Shown here: positions 25,248 to 36,489 of the stretch, in pieces
How the letters are laid out: each line of letters opens with the position of its first letter
Position numbering within the stretch: the first letter of the stretch is position 1
Assembly (NCBI GenBank): GCA_951799405.1
Contig: OX637361.1
Span: 10,266,170-10,330,169, forward strand
Length of the DNA stretch: 64,000 bases
From: Agapetus fuscipes
Lineage: Eukaryota > Arthropoda > Insecta > Trichoptera > Glossosomatidae
Reading direction: 5' to 3'
Program-made: the position numbers and the translations under genes
The notes under the pieces: model-generated
The model's database searches: none
What the model was told of the DNA's origin: nothing
The model's input: only the letters and a program-made list of their open reading frames with translations

Positions 25248-25497
25248 TAGATTTGTGAAGAGGAATGCAATTCACCAACCTATTCTACCTGGCCAGAAAC
25301 AGGTATTAATATCATCATTTAATAATTCATTATTGTTAATTATTAATGAATTATTAAATAATAATTACCCAATTACATCTGTTGAACCAGGGTCAAAGTT
25401 AAAGTCAAGTGACCCAAGCGGGGATCGAACCAACGTTGTTCCATTCGAAACACGCTAGAAAGATCAGCCCTCTTGGCCCACGCGGCTATAACCCCGA
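25209..25497 (-). mobile_element. SINE-D copy with long poly-T/A
   Basis: On the minus strand the head reads GGGGTTATAGCCGCGTGGGC and the B-box GGTTCGATCCCCGC. A long AT palindrome (ATTATTTAATAATTCATTAA type) lies in the middle and the tail is GGCCAGGTAGAATAGGTTGG. It ends in about 32 A, read as T at 25209-25240. The long homopolymer suggests a fairly young insertion. Confidence 0.8.
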
Positions 25498-25534
25498 CTT
25501 TATTGGTTGGACCGATATTATTTGGTTGTTCAAT

Positions 25535-25793
25535 CAGTCGCATCTAATCTAATCTAATCTAAGTTGCAAAGATATGTTACATTGGAGAATCACATTACAT
25601 GCATTCTCACAACCAGACACGTACAAGTTTGCGCTTGCACATGCCTCATGTGAACCTACAACATAAAAACCAAATCTCAAATGGACATACACCCTGCAAC
25701 TCTTGCCGTCCTTACCTGAGACAGGGGTGACATTGGCAAAGTGAACCATTTTTACAGCATGGGTGGTCAGCCGCATACCAACCTATAAGTCAA
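25535..25793 (-). mobile_element. Family B copy
   Basis: In reverse it starts with a CTAATCTAATCTAATCTAAG microsatellite and ends CATACCAACCTATAAGTCAA. It lies inside the hAT-like element, just after the SINE-D copy. Confidence 0.85.
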
Positions 25794-26089
25794 GGAACAC
25801 ACACACACGACAAATTACATTTTGCATGAGTTATATTATCATAGCTTGTTATGTTTAGATCAAAAGGTATCTCTACGATGTACCTACAAGGATACTCACT
25901 CCGGCTAGCTATCATCGGCATCACTCTCAGGGCGTGGGGTTCTTTCTTTGTGTTACTCACTTTGTATTTTAGAAAGGGTTGTATATTGATAAGACAAGAG
26001 CTAATGTTAACAAAAGAGATTTAATGAGTTACAGTCAAATATAAAAGTTAAATCCATAAAAAGGGAAAGAGGAATAGTGGAGAAGGAAA

Positions 26090-26540
26090 TAGCCAGACCT
26101 GTATTAACACTCAAACACAAGCACAGTTCTCGCGGCTCACTTTCACGAAGCACTGATCTGTAGGCCGGAGTCCTGGGCGAGCTTACATTAAGCTCGGGAG
26201 GTGATTTTCACGGCTCGGGGCTTCGCCCCCCGAGAGCCGCAGTCCATGAGGCGGATGCCTCAACACGTGGAGCCCCAGGGTGGAGGCTCCTTTGCACCAG
26301 GCTCCGGTCCATAAGGCGGGTGCCTTGGATGGCGGATGCTCCATGTATACGTCCCCACGTGGAAGCCTCGTGGCTAAGTCCACGGGGGCCCCAACTGGGA
26401 AACCCAGGCAGTAATTGCTCCTCCTTCGTCCGCGCGTGATACCCGACTGGCGTCTCGGGTTTCCGAGTCACAGAGAGTAGAGCCTCGAAAGCCCTCGGTA
26501 GAAATCGGTTGTGGCTCGGCTACCGCCACGCCGACGTAAC
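26090..26540. other. GC-rich island of unknown nature
   Basis: The base composition is strikingly GC-rich in an AT-rich window. It contains a strong hairpin (CTCGGGGCTTCGCCCCCCGAG) at about 26214-26234 and repeated GGCGGRTGCCT and CCACGTGGA words. A minus-strand frame of 87 codons (26471-26208) is open but matches nothing I can name. It could be the 5' region of a LINE or another insertion inside the surrounding hAT-like element. Confidence 0.5.
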
Positions 26541-27010
26541 TGCAGTCGTCTAATTTTAATGTTATTTAAAAAAATAACATAACAAGCTATTCTCTTAAAA
26601 ACGCATAAACAATGTAAAATTATTCAATATTATCCAAAACTTGTACATCCGAAAGATGAATGATTACAAAGTGAATGCCTCTACAATCAATACACTTGTA
26701 TATCCGTTTCAGTTATGGATATGGATTTTTTTTTATTTCGGATATCTGATAGTTTCAGTTACGGATACGGATATCCATAACATCCCTGCTATAAATAATC
26801 CCAGAACAGTTGGTGAAACTGCATTAATATTTCTTACAGATAAAAGATAGCTGTTGGTACCTGGTGTTTTAACCTTTTTAAATAAGTCTTGGATGAAAAA
26901 AGCAATGATGTCCTGTTTACATACACGTAATACTTGGACATGTAAAAAAAGAATATTATATTAGGATGATTTATTTGGTGAGCATTTTTGTGTGAACCAT
27001 ACCTCATGAG

Positions 27011-28048
27011 TAGGGACTGGAAAATTTCGCGATCGCGATAAAACGAATTTATTCGCGAATTTTGATGTTTTTACGCGAATAACGCGAAATTTGAGGTTTT
27101 TTGCAAATTTTTGTACTTTTGGTAGAAATTGTGCAAAAAAGTTGTTATGTGTCGCTTCTGCAACGCAACTATTTTGTGGGAAAGAAAAGATTCCTGTGAA
27201 AACCCTTTGCAAGGTGCAAAGCACAGAAAAAATGGTCGGTGTTATAGCCGAGGGGGCCAAGTGGGCTGATCTTTTAACGTTGAAACACGCTAGAACGCTA
27301 GACGCGGGGCTCGATCCCCGCCTGGGTCATTTGACCATAAATTTGACCCTGGTTCAACAAATGTAATTGGGTAATTATAAATTAATTATTAATTAAAATG
27401 AACAATACTCGTAATGAATTTTTCATTAATGATATTAATCCCTGTTTCTGGCCAGGCAGAGTAGGTTGGTGAATTGCATTCCTATTCACAAATCTATTTT
27501 ATTATAAAAATAAATGATAAGCAGAACTGTCCTGGACATCCAAACAGACTTGAATTGTGACATCAATGAAATAGGAAATACATCAAGGAGTGAAGCTGCT
27601 GCTGGATTAGCCAAGAGCACAACTTGAGGCTTTCATAAAAGCCAACATCCCTCGAAAAAATTAGATAACCCTCATCTAGAGAGACTAAATTTAATATTTT
27701 AAAAGGATATTGCAGGGTATTCGGAGTGTCATTCAAATATTAATACTTTTTTCAATCAATGGTTTTTTTATAATTTGTAACTTGCATTGATTCAGATGTT
27801 GTTTATTCATTGTTTTTGAAGGTACATATTGTTGTTAATATAATAAATTGTAAATATTAGTAAAATCTATAGTTTTGCAATTACATAAACCTTTATTTCG
27901 ATCAAATCAACCCTAAAATTACACCGAATCTCCCCGTTTATCATAAAAAATAACGCGAATTTCCCTGTTTTTGATAAAAAATAACGCGAATTTCCCAAAA
28001 AAATAACGCGAATTTCGCAAAAAATAACACCACTTTTTCCAGTCCCTA
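27011..28048. mobile_element. Non-autonomous hAT element with 8-bp target duplication
   Basis: Termini are TAGGGACTGGAAAA and TTTTCCAGTCCCTA. The target duplication CTCATGAG stands at 27003-27010 and 28049-28056. Sub-terminal AACGCGAATTT words recur on both sides (about 27050-27090 and 27950-28030). It carries a SINE-D copy and no transposase frame. Confidence 0.9.
27236..27505 (+). mobile_element. SINE-D copy inside the hAT element
   Basis: The head is CGGTGTTATAGCCGAGGGGG, the B-box GGCTCGATCCCCGC, followed by TTTGACCCTGGTTCAAC. The AT-rich middle leads to CTGGCCAGGCAGAGTAGG and ends CACAAATCTATTTTATT. Confidence 0.8.
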
Positions 28049-28270
28049 CTCATGAGCTATCTGCATGCTTGGACGTAGACATTTGACGTTTATTGTTGAT
28101 ATGGAAAGCATCAATTACTCAAGCTAGACCCAGTTGCTGGATGGGCATTGCTTGAATTTTTTTTTTAACCGCACATGAATTTTTCAACCCAGCGAAAAGC
28201 ACGTTTGAAAAGTGAAATGATGATTTTTGTGCTCCATCGGGAATAACACCCATGACCTGATAATGATTCC

Positions 28271-29180
28271 GCAACATTAACCTATGGAAACACACTCTCT
28301 ACCGCTCTTTGCTTTGACTGTCTCTGTATGTAGCAGGCTGTTTTCATGTGAAGATTGCATTTCAACTGAAACTACTCTTCTATGGCGTGTTTACAAATCA
28401 AAATTATACTTAATCAATTTACAAATTGTGATATTAGACAAAGCATTATTAGGGAACTTACTTTATTCTTGACGTTTTATTGGCAACCTTCAAAATCCTC
28501 AGTGAAAACTTTTTGAATGAAACAGTAGCGATATGTCGATCAGCTTTTTAAATTAATTTTAATTTGTAAACAACTGAAATTTCATTTGAAAATGTGTCCT
28601 TTGTTTCGATTCAAATACTGCATAAAGTGGTTATTTTTAACAATACATAAGGGGACTTAAAAACTGGGCAAATGAAATCCTTTTCCTCCAGCTTCAAGTC
28701 ATATGCTTTTACTTTTACTTCAATCATTCCCCATTGTTTTAATTTTAGATGATGCTATCGCTTAAATCTACAACCAAATAATAAAACTAAAGATTTATTA
28801 AAACACAGTTAATACTTTGAAGTTTTTTTATTTATATTTTATGTATACTACATAACAAAAACGATAACATAAAGTAATTTAATTATTCATTCAACTCTAA
28901 TGGTATAAAACTCCCCAACATGTCACGCAAAGGAGGTGTCTAGCCAAAGATTTTCAATGAAAATATGAAATAAGTTTTTATTCGGCATTGAAGAGGATGA
29001 CGATGCCCTTTTTATACAGCAAAATTTTTGTCCAGTTTGTCTATGGATTGCCAGACAAACTGTATGAAAGCTTTCATACACTGCTGACTTCCGACCTGGC
29101 TCCCAATACCATAAACAGACCGAGTAGAATAGTGGCAGAATGCGTTCAGTGTGTAATGACTGTAAGGAGAAAATCTAATG
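28271..29180. other. Stretch without recognised gene
   Basis: AT-rich DNA downstream of mRpL55. A compact hairpin CAGTTTGTCT...AGACAAACTG lies at 29034-29063, next to ATGAAAGCTTTCAT. A frame at 28988-29194 is open but shows no recognisable motif. Confidence 0.4.
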
Positions 29181-29186
29181 TTTATT
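29181..29186 (-). terminator. Likely mRpL55 polyadenylation signal
   Basis: AATAAA on the minus strand stands about 104 nt after the mRpL55 stop codon. Confidence 0.45.
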
Positions 29187-29289
29187 TTCCATGATATGTT
29201 AAACAATACACAAAACTCTCTATATTCTATTTCAGGATATTAAAAAAATGCAAACAACTACCTACGGGTGCAATAAATTTAACACTACA

Positions 29290-30984
29290 TTATTTCCTTG
29301 TTTTTTGTCTTTGTTGCATTTGCCGTAGATATTTCTGCGCATCAAAGTTGTCTTCCACATGCTCCTCAACTTTGATCTGCTTCTTTGGTTTTCTACTCTC
29401 CAGGCGCTCCTTGCGTTGCTCTTCCGTCAGGGTGGATAGATCCAACGGGAGCTACAACAAAATAATAATCAGAGACAAGTAAGTGGCCTGTCATGGCCGC
29501 CATCGTGATATTATGGTGAGTGTCCTAGCAGAGCAGAGAAATGTTTTTTTACGTTTCAAAATAACAGTTTCTATAATTTTTCTCAAATTAGCATTCAATG
29601 GACTTTACAAAGTTTAATATGCATCGAAACAATGATGTCTATTATTTCTTATTTTGATATTTATTTGATGGTCACATAATAGTTATTTATGCCACTGGCC
29701 CACTGCCTAGTAATGATAGTCTTTGTAACACGAGTGATAGACAGCAAGAGTGTTACAAAGACTAATTACGTGCAGTGGCCTACAATACTTTTTCTACGAC
29801 CATGAAATAAATAACAAAATAGTAAATAATTGTCATTATAATGTACTCGTCTATTTGAAGTAATTAAAACCTTACTTTTGTCAAAACTTGTAATTTTTCA
29901 TTCCCTTCGATTATCTAATCTAATCTAAGTTACATTGATATATTACATTTAGGATTCATTTTAAATTCATGCCCACAAGCAGACACATATAAGGTCGCGC
30001 TTATACATGCCGCATATAAGGTTAAACATTCAAACCCAAACCTCAAATAAACATAAGCCCTGCAACTACTGAAGCAGGGGTGTCATTGGCAAAGTGAACC
30101 AAGTTTTTAAAGCATAGAATGTCAACCTCATACCGATCTATTAGCCAAGTAATTGTTTTAGTTTGTTTATTTTTTGCGGTGTAAATATCTTGCATTATTT
30201 TCCTTTCAAGCCTTATGTTTTCCTTCAAAAAAAGGAAAGCTACAATTTGGAGTAGGTACTTCGATAAATAAACTCGATGAATTTTAGCACTTTAAACAAT
30301 TTTTATTTGACTCTACACATAAAATATATTTATTTTCATCTGAACAGGGCTGGAAGTCTCATCACCACGGTAATTCCTACCTACCGAATATCGGTAATAT
30401 TTGTATGAAGCCTAATCAGCTGTTCATTTGCTGTCATCTTGGATTGAAAGGGGTTCATACCTCCCCTACAAGGTTGATATTCAAAATTAAAAAATGGTTC
30501 CATTTCTGACAATGCGCATGCGAACATTTTAATTTCAACACGGTTACCCGTTGCGTAATGGTCATTACGCAACGGGCTGTGGAAATGTATAGCATTGTGA
30601 TTCCGTTAGCCGTTTTGTATTTAGTAAATTACCAAATGGGAGTAGAAAAAAAGTATTGTATTAGCCATTGTATCACTCTTGACATCCATCATGCGGATGC
30701 CCCTCGTGTTACAACACCCATCATTACTTGGAAGTAGCATAAATAACTATTAAATTTCGTGTTTATATTAAAAAATACGACTGGCTTACCTGGATAATTT
30801 TCCTAGGTTCATGATACCGAATGTTTATGCTGGAGCCATCAGCTAGAACCATTATCGTGGGATAAGTTCTAGCATAGATTTTTCTATGAATTTTCGTTAC
30901 TACAGTAGAATTGGCGTTGATGGACCGAATTTGGTGGTTTATGCATCTTGGATTGAATGTCGAATTGATAAATCTTTTAAACAT
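29290..30984 (-). CDS. mRpL55: Mitochondrial ribosomal protein L55, two exons
   Basis: Exon 1 is 30984-30790 and exon 2 is 29451-29290. The border CAG|gtaagc ... ttgtag|CTC joins in phase 0 to give 118 aa. The start is the ATG at 30984; an upstream in-frame TTG at 31008 was not used. Exon 1 has a basic mitochondrial-type N-terminus (MFKRFINSTFNPR) and then KIHRKIYARTYPTIMVLADG and NIRYHEPRKII, the hallmark L55 core. Exon 2 continues LPLDLSTLTEEQRKERLESR and ends with a charged tail. The protein belongs to the large subunit of the mitochondrial ribosome. The 1.3-kb intron holds copy 1 of a duplicated 1-kb repeat block. It is divergent from the kinase exon at 32130. Confidence 0.95.
29691..30651. 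repeat. 1-kb duplicated composite block, copy 1
   Basis: It is collinear with 61814-62792 in the same orientation. Parts in order are a hairpin (TATGCCACTG...CAGTGGCCTA), a family B copy in reverse, an AT-rich spacer with GACTCTACACATAAAATATA, and a MITE-G start (CAGGGCTGGAAGTCTCATCA). It ends at CCAAATGGGAGTAGAAAAA. It lies within the mRpL55 intron. Confidence 0.85.
29912..30162 (-). mobile_element. Family B copy inside the duplicated block
   Basis: In reverse it runs from ATCTAATCTAATCTAAGTTA to CATACCGATCTATTAGCCAA. It is diverged, with deletions around GCAACTACTGAAGCAGGGG. Confidence 0.7.
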
Positions 30985-31865
30985 TTTTTTCAATGTTTTC
31001 AGAAACAAATGTCAAAATTTTTAGGTTAGGTTGTTCAACTTAGTGTGGCTCACTGTAAAATTATATTAATTTATTTTTAGCCTACTGACTTGTTTTGCTT
31101 CTGTATACATTAGCTACTATAATTTGTATTAAGTTGGCGGCATTGCTTGTCAGTTGATTCAAGAAGATAAAGTAGATTGAAGTATTGTTGTGCCGTTTTC
31201 GCATACCAGAGAAATTGCACAAGTAAAAGAGACAGCATATCTACATGACGGTGCATTCGAACGGTAAACCAAAATTCATGTGACAAGATGGCAGCTGCGA
31301 TTTCTTCTTGAGTTGTGTCGTGCATTTGGTGAAAGCAAGAATAAATAAACTATTATTGTGCGGTAGTTTTCACGTTTCGATTTACGCGTCATTTTTTTTG
31401 CTTTGTATTTTCTTCTCACATTTTCTTCATCACTTAGATGCTTTCAGTGAAGTGTTGTTCCAGGAATGACGGTAGAAAAGCGTGTCTCCCCGCAGTGTTG
31501 TGATTCGTATTTTTGAAAATAATGTCATATTTTTTCGAGTTATTTTTGTGATATTATTCTGCGCGAACTGGAACATTCAGCTGAATGAGGATTCTCTGCG
31601 GGGATCCTGCATTCCTAAAATACATCAAGTAACGGTGAATGCGGGAAGTCGCACCCGTGCATGGAAAAGCGTAAACTTCAGATAACATGTAAGATAAAGT
31701 TGATTGCCAAGATGATGGTAGATGGTGGTGGACCATCAGAGGCAGGCGAGCTCGCCTCGTGACTGCGGTCTCTGCCACATCCCGCCAACATGTACGAAGT
31801 GGGCTGAGGAAGGAAATGCTACCAACATTTAATGACATTTGGTGTGTTATTCAAAAGTAATAATA
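30985..31865. promoter_or_regulatory. Divergent upstream region between mRpL55 and the kinase exon
   Basis: No coding exon is supported here. The region must hold the mRpL55 promoter and may hold a leader exon of the kinase gene. Around 31480-31840 the GC content rises, with CTCCCCGCAGTG and CTCTGCGGGGATCC. No TATA box could be assigned with confidence. Confidence 0.35.
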
Positions 31866-32108
31866 TTTAAGTAGTGAGTGGTGTGTTGTGTTTCAAATCA
31901 CATCTCAAGAGTCCTCTGTGAGCTTGGTTGTCGCCACAGAAAGTGTTAATTAGACAAACAATACTCATTGCATTATAAGTTGGATGTACCTTTGATAAAA
32001 GCAGGAGTGCTTTATGGCAGGGAAGGGTACATTTAAAAATTAACATGAATATTTTTTTGTGTGGGAATCGAATCCCCTGCGTTCCGGTTAGCGTCAACCA
32101 CTGGGCCA
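31866..32108 (-). mobile_element. SINE-A copy abutting the kinase exon
   Basis: The tail CACATCTCAAGAGTCCTCTG at about 31901 and the head in reverse (GGGAATCGAATCCCCTGCG...CACTGGGCC) are diverged. The head ends about 22 nt before the putative ATG at 32130. Confidence 0.65.
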
Positions 32109-32129
32109 TAATTTGATGTGTTATTTATA

Positions 32130-32525
32130 ATGCAACGGCATGACGCGAGCGATGGGGGTTACAGGAATATTAGCAAGTCGCCTCCTGAGGAAGACTGCGC
32201 CAGGAGGAGGTCCTCCAAGGTGCTCAAGATAGCCGAGAGCTTCACCAACAAGGACCATGAGCTGTCCAAGTCCAAGAGGAGCCAGAGGGCAGGGGAGGAG
32301 GCGCCGCGCCCCCGGAGGCTGGCTGCGCCCTTTAGGGTGGAGCCTGACGTGAAGGCGGCTGCGGGGACTTCAGGGGTGGAGTCCCCAAATTCCAGTAAGG
32401 GAAGCGATCGACGCGTCACGGGTTCATCGTGTAAAGCCTTGAGGACAGCAGTGGCAGCCCTGTTTCCCTTTGATGACTTCATCCCAGTCAAAATAGGATC
32501 TGGATTCTTCTCTGAAGTGTTTAAG
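32130..32525 (+). CDS. cdi: TESK/center divider-type kinase, N-terminal exon
   Basis: It runs from ATG at 32130 to a splice donor AAG|gtaaga after 32525, giving 132 codons ending in phase 0. Residues 1-100 are polar and basic with no domain I recognise. The exon ends [17 protein letters not shown] then [15 protein letters not shown]. This is the start of a TESK-family kinase domain with glycine-loop GSGFFSEV. Family members are dual-specificity kinases that phosphorylate cofilin and control actin. The next exons (VAIK lysine, catalytic loop) were not recognised in the following 31 kb, so the intron is very long or runs out of the window. If the AG at 32162-32163 is a real acceptor, the exon starts there and this ATG is not used. 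Confidence 0.8.
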
Positions 32526-33159
32526 GTAAGAGATATCTTTAATAATAATAATACACTAGATTTATACCTATGCGCGTTTTTGTGATTTACATCACTACAA
32601 AGGTGCGATCCTTCTATCCGGTTCTTTATCTTTTTACTGAGAATTTATAAAACCTGTGTAAGACCAATCTCCACATACGGCACAGGGACTAGAGCAGATG
32701 GTTTGAGGACAAAATCCTTTCCGAAGACTGTGAGAAGTTAAAATATTATAATGCATTATGACTGCTAGGTAGAATACGAAACTCTGGAATAATGAAATGA
32801 TTTAGTACGGAAGATGGTGAAGACAGTGAAGACGTAAGTAAATGATAGGATCCCACCCCAACCCAACCGGAACAAGAGTCCCAAGAAGACCTCGGAAGAA
32901 ATTGCATGATAGCTGGTGGTCTGGATCACATGAGAAAGTAGCGGGACAAGTGTGAAATATATCTTATGAATGGAGTAGAACATTTGCATAATTTTTGTCT
33001 GTGTTACTTATTCGTTTAAGTAATGAGATTCACACATTACTTATTTGTCAAAGACAAAACTGTGAAGTCAAATCGCCAGATTAGGACGAAGGCTAACTTA
33101 CAAATTGTACTTGATTTGTAAGTGATTCCTAAGGTTATCCTTTATCCTGTTATAATAAT

Positions 33160-33456
33160 ATAATATTAGGATGATTTATTTGGTGAGCGCTGTTTTTGTG
33201 TGTATCACACCTCAAGAGCCCTCTGCGAGCTTGGTCGTTGCTGTAGAAAGCGCCAATTCTCAAGCAAGACCCAGTTGTTGTAAGGTTGGATGGACCTTTC
33301 AGTAACCGGTCTTTGGTAAAGGTTTATGAATTTTTCAACTCAGCGAAGAGCACATTCGAAATATAAATGGTATATTTTTTGTGCTCCGCCGGGATCCGAA
33401 TCCACAACCTTCCATTTACGAGTCTGAAGTGTTGCCACTGGACTACGGACCGGTCC
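33160..33456 (-). mobile_element. SINE-A copy, full length
   Basis: In reverse it runs from TAGGATGATTTATTTGGTGA through CAAGAGCCCTCTGCGAGC to the head ACTGGACTACGGACCGGTCC at about 33437. It is one of the least diverged copies. Confidence 0.8.
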
Positions 33457-34174
33457 AAGATGCCAACGACACGCGGTGTACCTGAGCGGTAACCCATCCA
33501 ATTACTATCCGCGCCAATGTTATCCTTTGGATATACGTTTTTTACGGTTGTCTATTTACAAGTAGGGTGGTATTAGACTGAAAAAGCACTTTGCGACTAA
33601 CCGCCTGGCTGGCCACAAAATATGTATGAAAAATTAGTTTTCATAGGCACTGTGATGCGGCAACACAGCCTTAGACTAACCTTTTATACTTTAAATATAA
33701 TACACCTCTACTACCTATTTCTAGATCTTTTCTCAAGAAATAGTTTTTTCTTAATCCTGTTATTTTTATTTGATCATTCATTACTTTGTAAAGAATTCTT
33801 TACTTTACTGTGTGCACCTACTTTCTCTTTGAGATTAATATTTTGATTAAATTCTTTTACCTTCCATCCATTTTAAATTGTATCAAGGGATTACAAATTT
33901 TACAAAATTTATTACAAGATAATTAATGCCATTAAGTAGCAAAGATGCCTTTTTTTTAAATGCAATGTTATGTTTATTTTTATTAGTTTTATTCTACTTG
34001 AGAAGTATAAGTATTTATGTTTCTTTTTATAGTTGAAATTATTCAGGATTAATTTGATTGTAAGATGGCTCAACTAAGTAAATGTTTTAAAGTTTTAATA
34101 ATTATATTAAAAAAGGTATATTAAATCCTAGGTGTATAAAAATTATTGAATTATATGATTGTTTATAATAATCT

Positions 34175-34530
34175 ATCTATAATCTAAGTTGCAAGGATAT
34201 ATTCATTCAAAGCTCTCAGATGTATGCCCAAAAACAAACACGTGTAGTTCGCGCTTACAAATGCTGATTGTGTACTTACAAATAAAATCCAAACTCAAAT
34301 GAACATAAGCCCTGCAACTCTTGCCGACATTCCCTGAAACAGGGGTGACATTGGCAAAGTGAACCATTTTTTACAGTACGGGTGGCCAGCCTCATACCAA
34401 CCTATAAGTCAAGGAATACGAGTAATAAATAACATTTAAGTTTACAAAAAAAGCAACAAAACCTTAAAAATAAATCTAGGTATACAAAAAAAGTCAAAAA
34501 TTTCTTATGCAAAAAATGTAGCAAACTAAT
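34175..34530 (-). mobile_element. Family B copy with extended 5' part
   Basis: In reverse it starts ATCTATAATCTAAGTTGCAA and continues past the usual end (CAACCTATAAGTCAAGGAAT) into about 100 bp ending AAATTTCTTATGCAAAAAAT. That extension is matched in inverted orientation at 42113-42225. Confidence 0.75.
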
Positions 34531-34649
34531 AAACCAACATTACAAATCATTTATTTTTAGTTTACATTTGCTAAAAACAATTTTGTATCAGATAACTTGC
34601 AGTTTCATGAAAAATAATTAATTTCAATATTTAGTAGATTATTATGTCG

Positions 34650-34850
34650 GTGTTATAGCCGCGGGGATCGAGACAGGTTATTTGGAACCGGATAACGCTG
34701 GTTCGAATCCCGCGACGATAACTTTGACCCTGGTTCAACAAATGCCGTTGCATGCACACAAGCTTCTGCTTTCGCATGAAGACAACTGGCCAGGTAAAAT
34801 AGGTTGGTGGATTGCATTCCTTTCCACAAATCTATTTAAAAAAAAAAAAA
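34650..34850 (+). mobile_element. SINE-D copy, short form
   Basis: The head is CGGTGTTATAGCCGCGGGGA, the B-box GGTTCGAATCCCGCGACG, then CAAGCTTCTGCTTTCGCATG, CAACTGGCCAGG and a run of A at 34837-34853. It lacks the AT palindrome in the middle. Confidence 0.8.
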
Positions 34851-35099
34851 AAAATATTTCAGTGAAGTACTATTACTTTTTTGCCATTTCTTTTTTGAAT
34901 CTTATTTTCACAGCCATTAATTTTATCACCTTACTGTGTATTGGTCAGCCTGTGTCGGCTTGCACATCTTCAGGCAGAGAGTTTTCATCCCACTTCTTCA
35001 TTACTTCTTCTCCTATCGTCGCCCTCATTACTGACAATTATGAACCCTTTGCTAACTTTGTCTTCATTGTCCAAAGACATCTATGATAGCATCATACTG

Positions 35100-36480
35100 A
35101 CTTCTTTTCTCGAAAATGTTGCAATGCCTTGAACGATGGACTAAAAAGATTCAAGATATCCCTCTATGTGACGTCACCCATAGTAAATGGAAAATGGGTT
35201 CTCGATAATCGGGGATTTTTTTAGCTCACAGCACTGTCAGCCCATACACTTGGCAGGAATCCTCAATGCAGTACTGTGCACTTTAGCGTCTTTTAAACTA
35301 CCTACATAATATTGTATTGAAATTATGACGCTCTATACTGTCTTTATCCCGGCCATGTGACATCACATATTATATTCCCTAAATTTCAAATATTCTTAAT
35401 CCATTTCACACCGCATGCCACCAAGTACCATCAAAAACCATTTTCCATTCTACAGATAGATAAATCTTTCTGCGCAGAATCTATTTTAATTATTGACGGA
35501 TTGATTCATACTTTCTGTGTTTGCTGCTGACATTTTTTACATAATTTGAGGATTGTAATTTGTTTATTTACTTACTCACTTTATTAATTAAACTTTGATC
35601 ATATGTGCTTAATGAATCATTTTGATTGCTAATTTATTCAGATGTTTTTGTTCCACTTATTTTTAATTTATATTATCAACCTTTGAATAATATGTTGCTG
35701 TGAGAGGCTGGCCATCAAAACATAAAAAAATGTACTTAAGTCACCTTTGATTTAGGGAAAAGCAACAAATAATATATTGATGATAAAGCTATCTTCTGTT
35801 GAAAAAAGTCATGTCTTTTGCCTCTAAAATCTTGCACCTGACACTTATATCAAAAGGAAGATATTTTACTGTATTAATGCTCCCGCAAAGGATAGGATCA
35901 ATTTTTGAATGACATATTTTTTTTGCCCTTGAGATGGTCCTGGACTATGAAATGGCGCCACAGGAAAGAAATCATCCATCATCGTCATTACTTTTTAAAG
36001 TCTAACCATGTTCTGAAACAAAAATGATAGCAGACTACATTGGTTGGGATGGATATTATTTACAGCATTGCACCATCTGAGGCAAGAAAGATAATTTTAA
36101 TGAAAGGCTCCAAAGGACCCAGAGCACTTCCTAAGTGAGGTTATTGGATAGATTAAAGGTAGACCTTCGTGCCATATAAGTGTAAAACTGGAAAAGTAAC
36201 AACGGTCTGATATCGTTGGCAGGAGTTACTACCGAGGCTCTAACCTAATACAGGGTAATCTAATGATAATGCTGAAGATGATCCTATATTTTCATTGCAG
36301 GCTCTTACTTTCTTTGTAATTATTCATGAACACTAAACATACACACATTCCTTTGAGTAGCATAAACAAGGATTTGGAAACTTAACCCTTGCACTATCCC
36401 ACCGAAAACCAATCTTTCATGATCATCTTCTAAAGGCAGCGCCTTGTTGTGCCAACTATTTGTCCCTGTTTGTTGCCATC
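35100..36480. other. Stretch without recognised gene
   Basis: AT-rich DNA. TGACGTCACCCATAGTAAAT at about 35168 is the reverse of text at 13320-13340 and so belongs to a dispersed repeat. No coding frame is supported. Confidence 0.35.
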
Positions 36481-36489
36481 CTCTTGAGA

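Larger units (their letters stand above)
24999..26788. mobile_element. hAT-like element with nested repeats
   Basis: The left end is TAGGGATGCTATGAATAC and the right end GGATATCCATAACATCCCTG. CTGTAAAT (24991-24998) and CTATAAAT (26789-26796) are target duplications matching 7 of 8 bases. Sub-terminal GGATAT/ATATCC words recur at both ends. No transposase frame is visible. Inside are a SINE-D copy (25209-25497), a family B copy (25535-25793) and a GC-rich island (26090-26540). Confidence 0.7.
26960..28270 (-). mobile_element. SINE-A copy split by a hAT element
   Basis: The tail part is 26960-27010 (AGGATGATTTATTTGGTGAG). The body and head are 28049-28270 (CAAGCTAGACCCAGTTGCTG, GTGCTCCATCGGGAAT). 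The hAT element at 27011-28048 lies between them. Confidence 0.75.

Noticed and set aside
26208..26471. 87-codon frame in the GC-rich island
   Set aside because: An open frame is expected by chance in GC-rich DNA, and no family was recognised. The island is kept as a finding but not called as a gene.
31110..31325. 71-codon minus-strand frame upstream of mRpL55
   Set aside because: No recognised motif and no good splice link to mRpL55, whose own ATG at 30984 opens a complete protein.
32159..32491. 110-codon minus-strand frame
   Set aside because: It is antisense to the kinase exon, a result of that exon's GC-rich codons.
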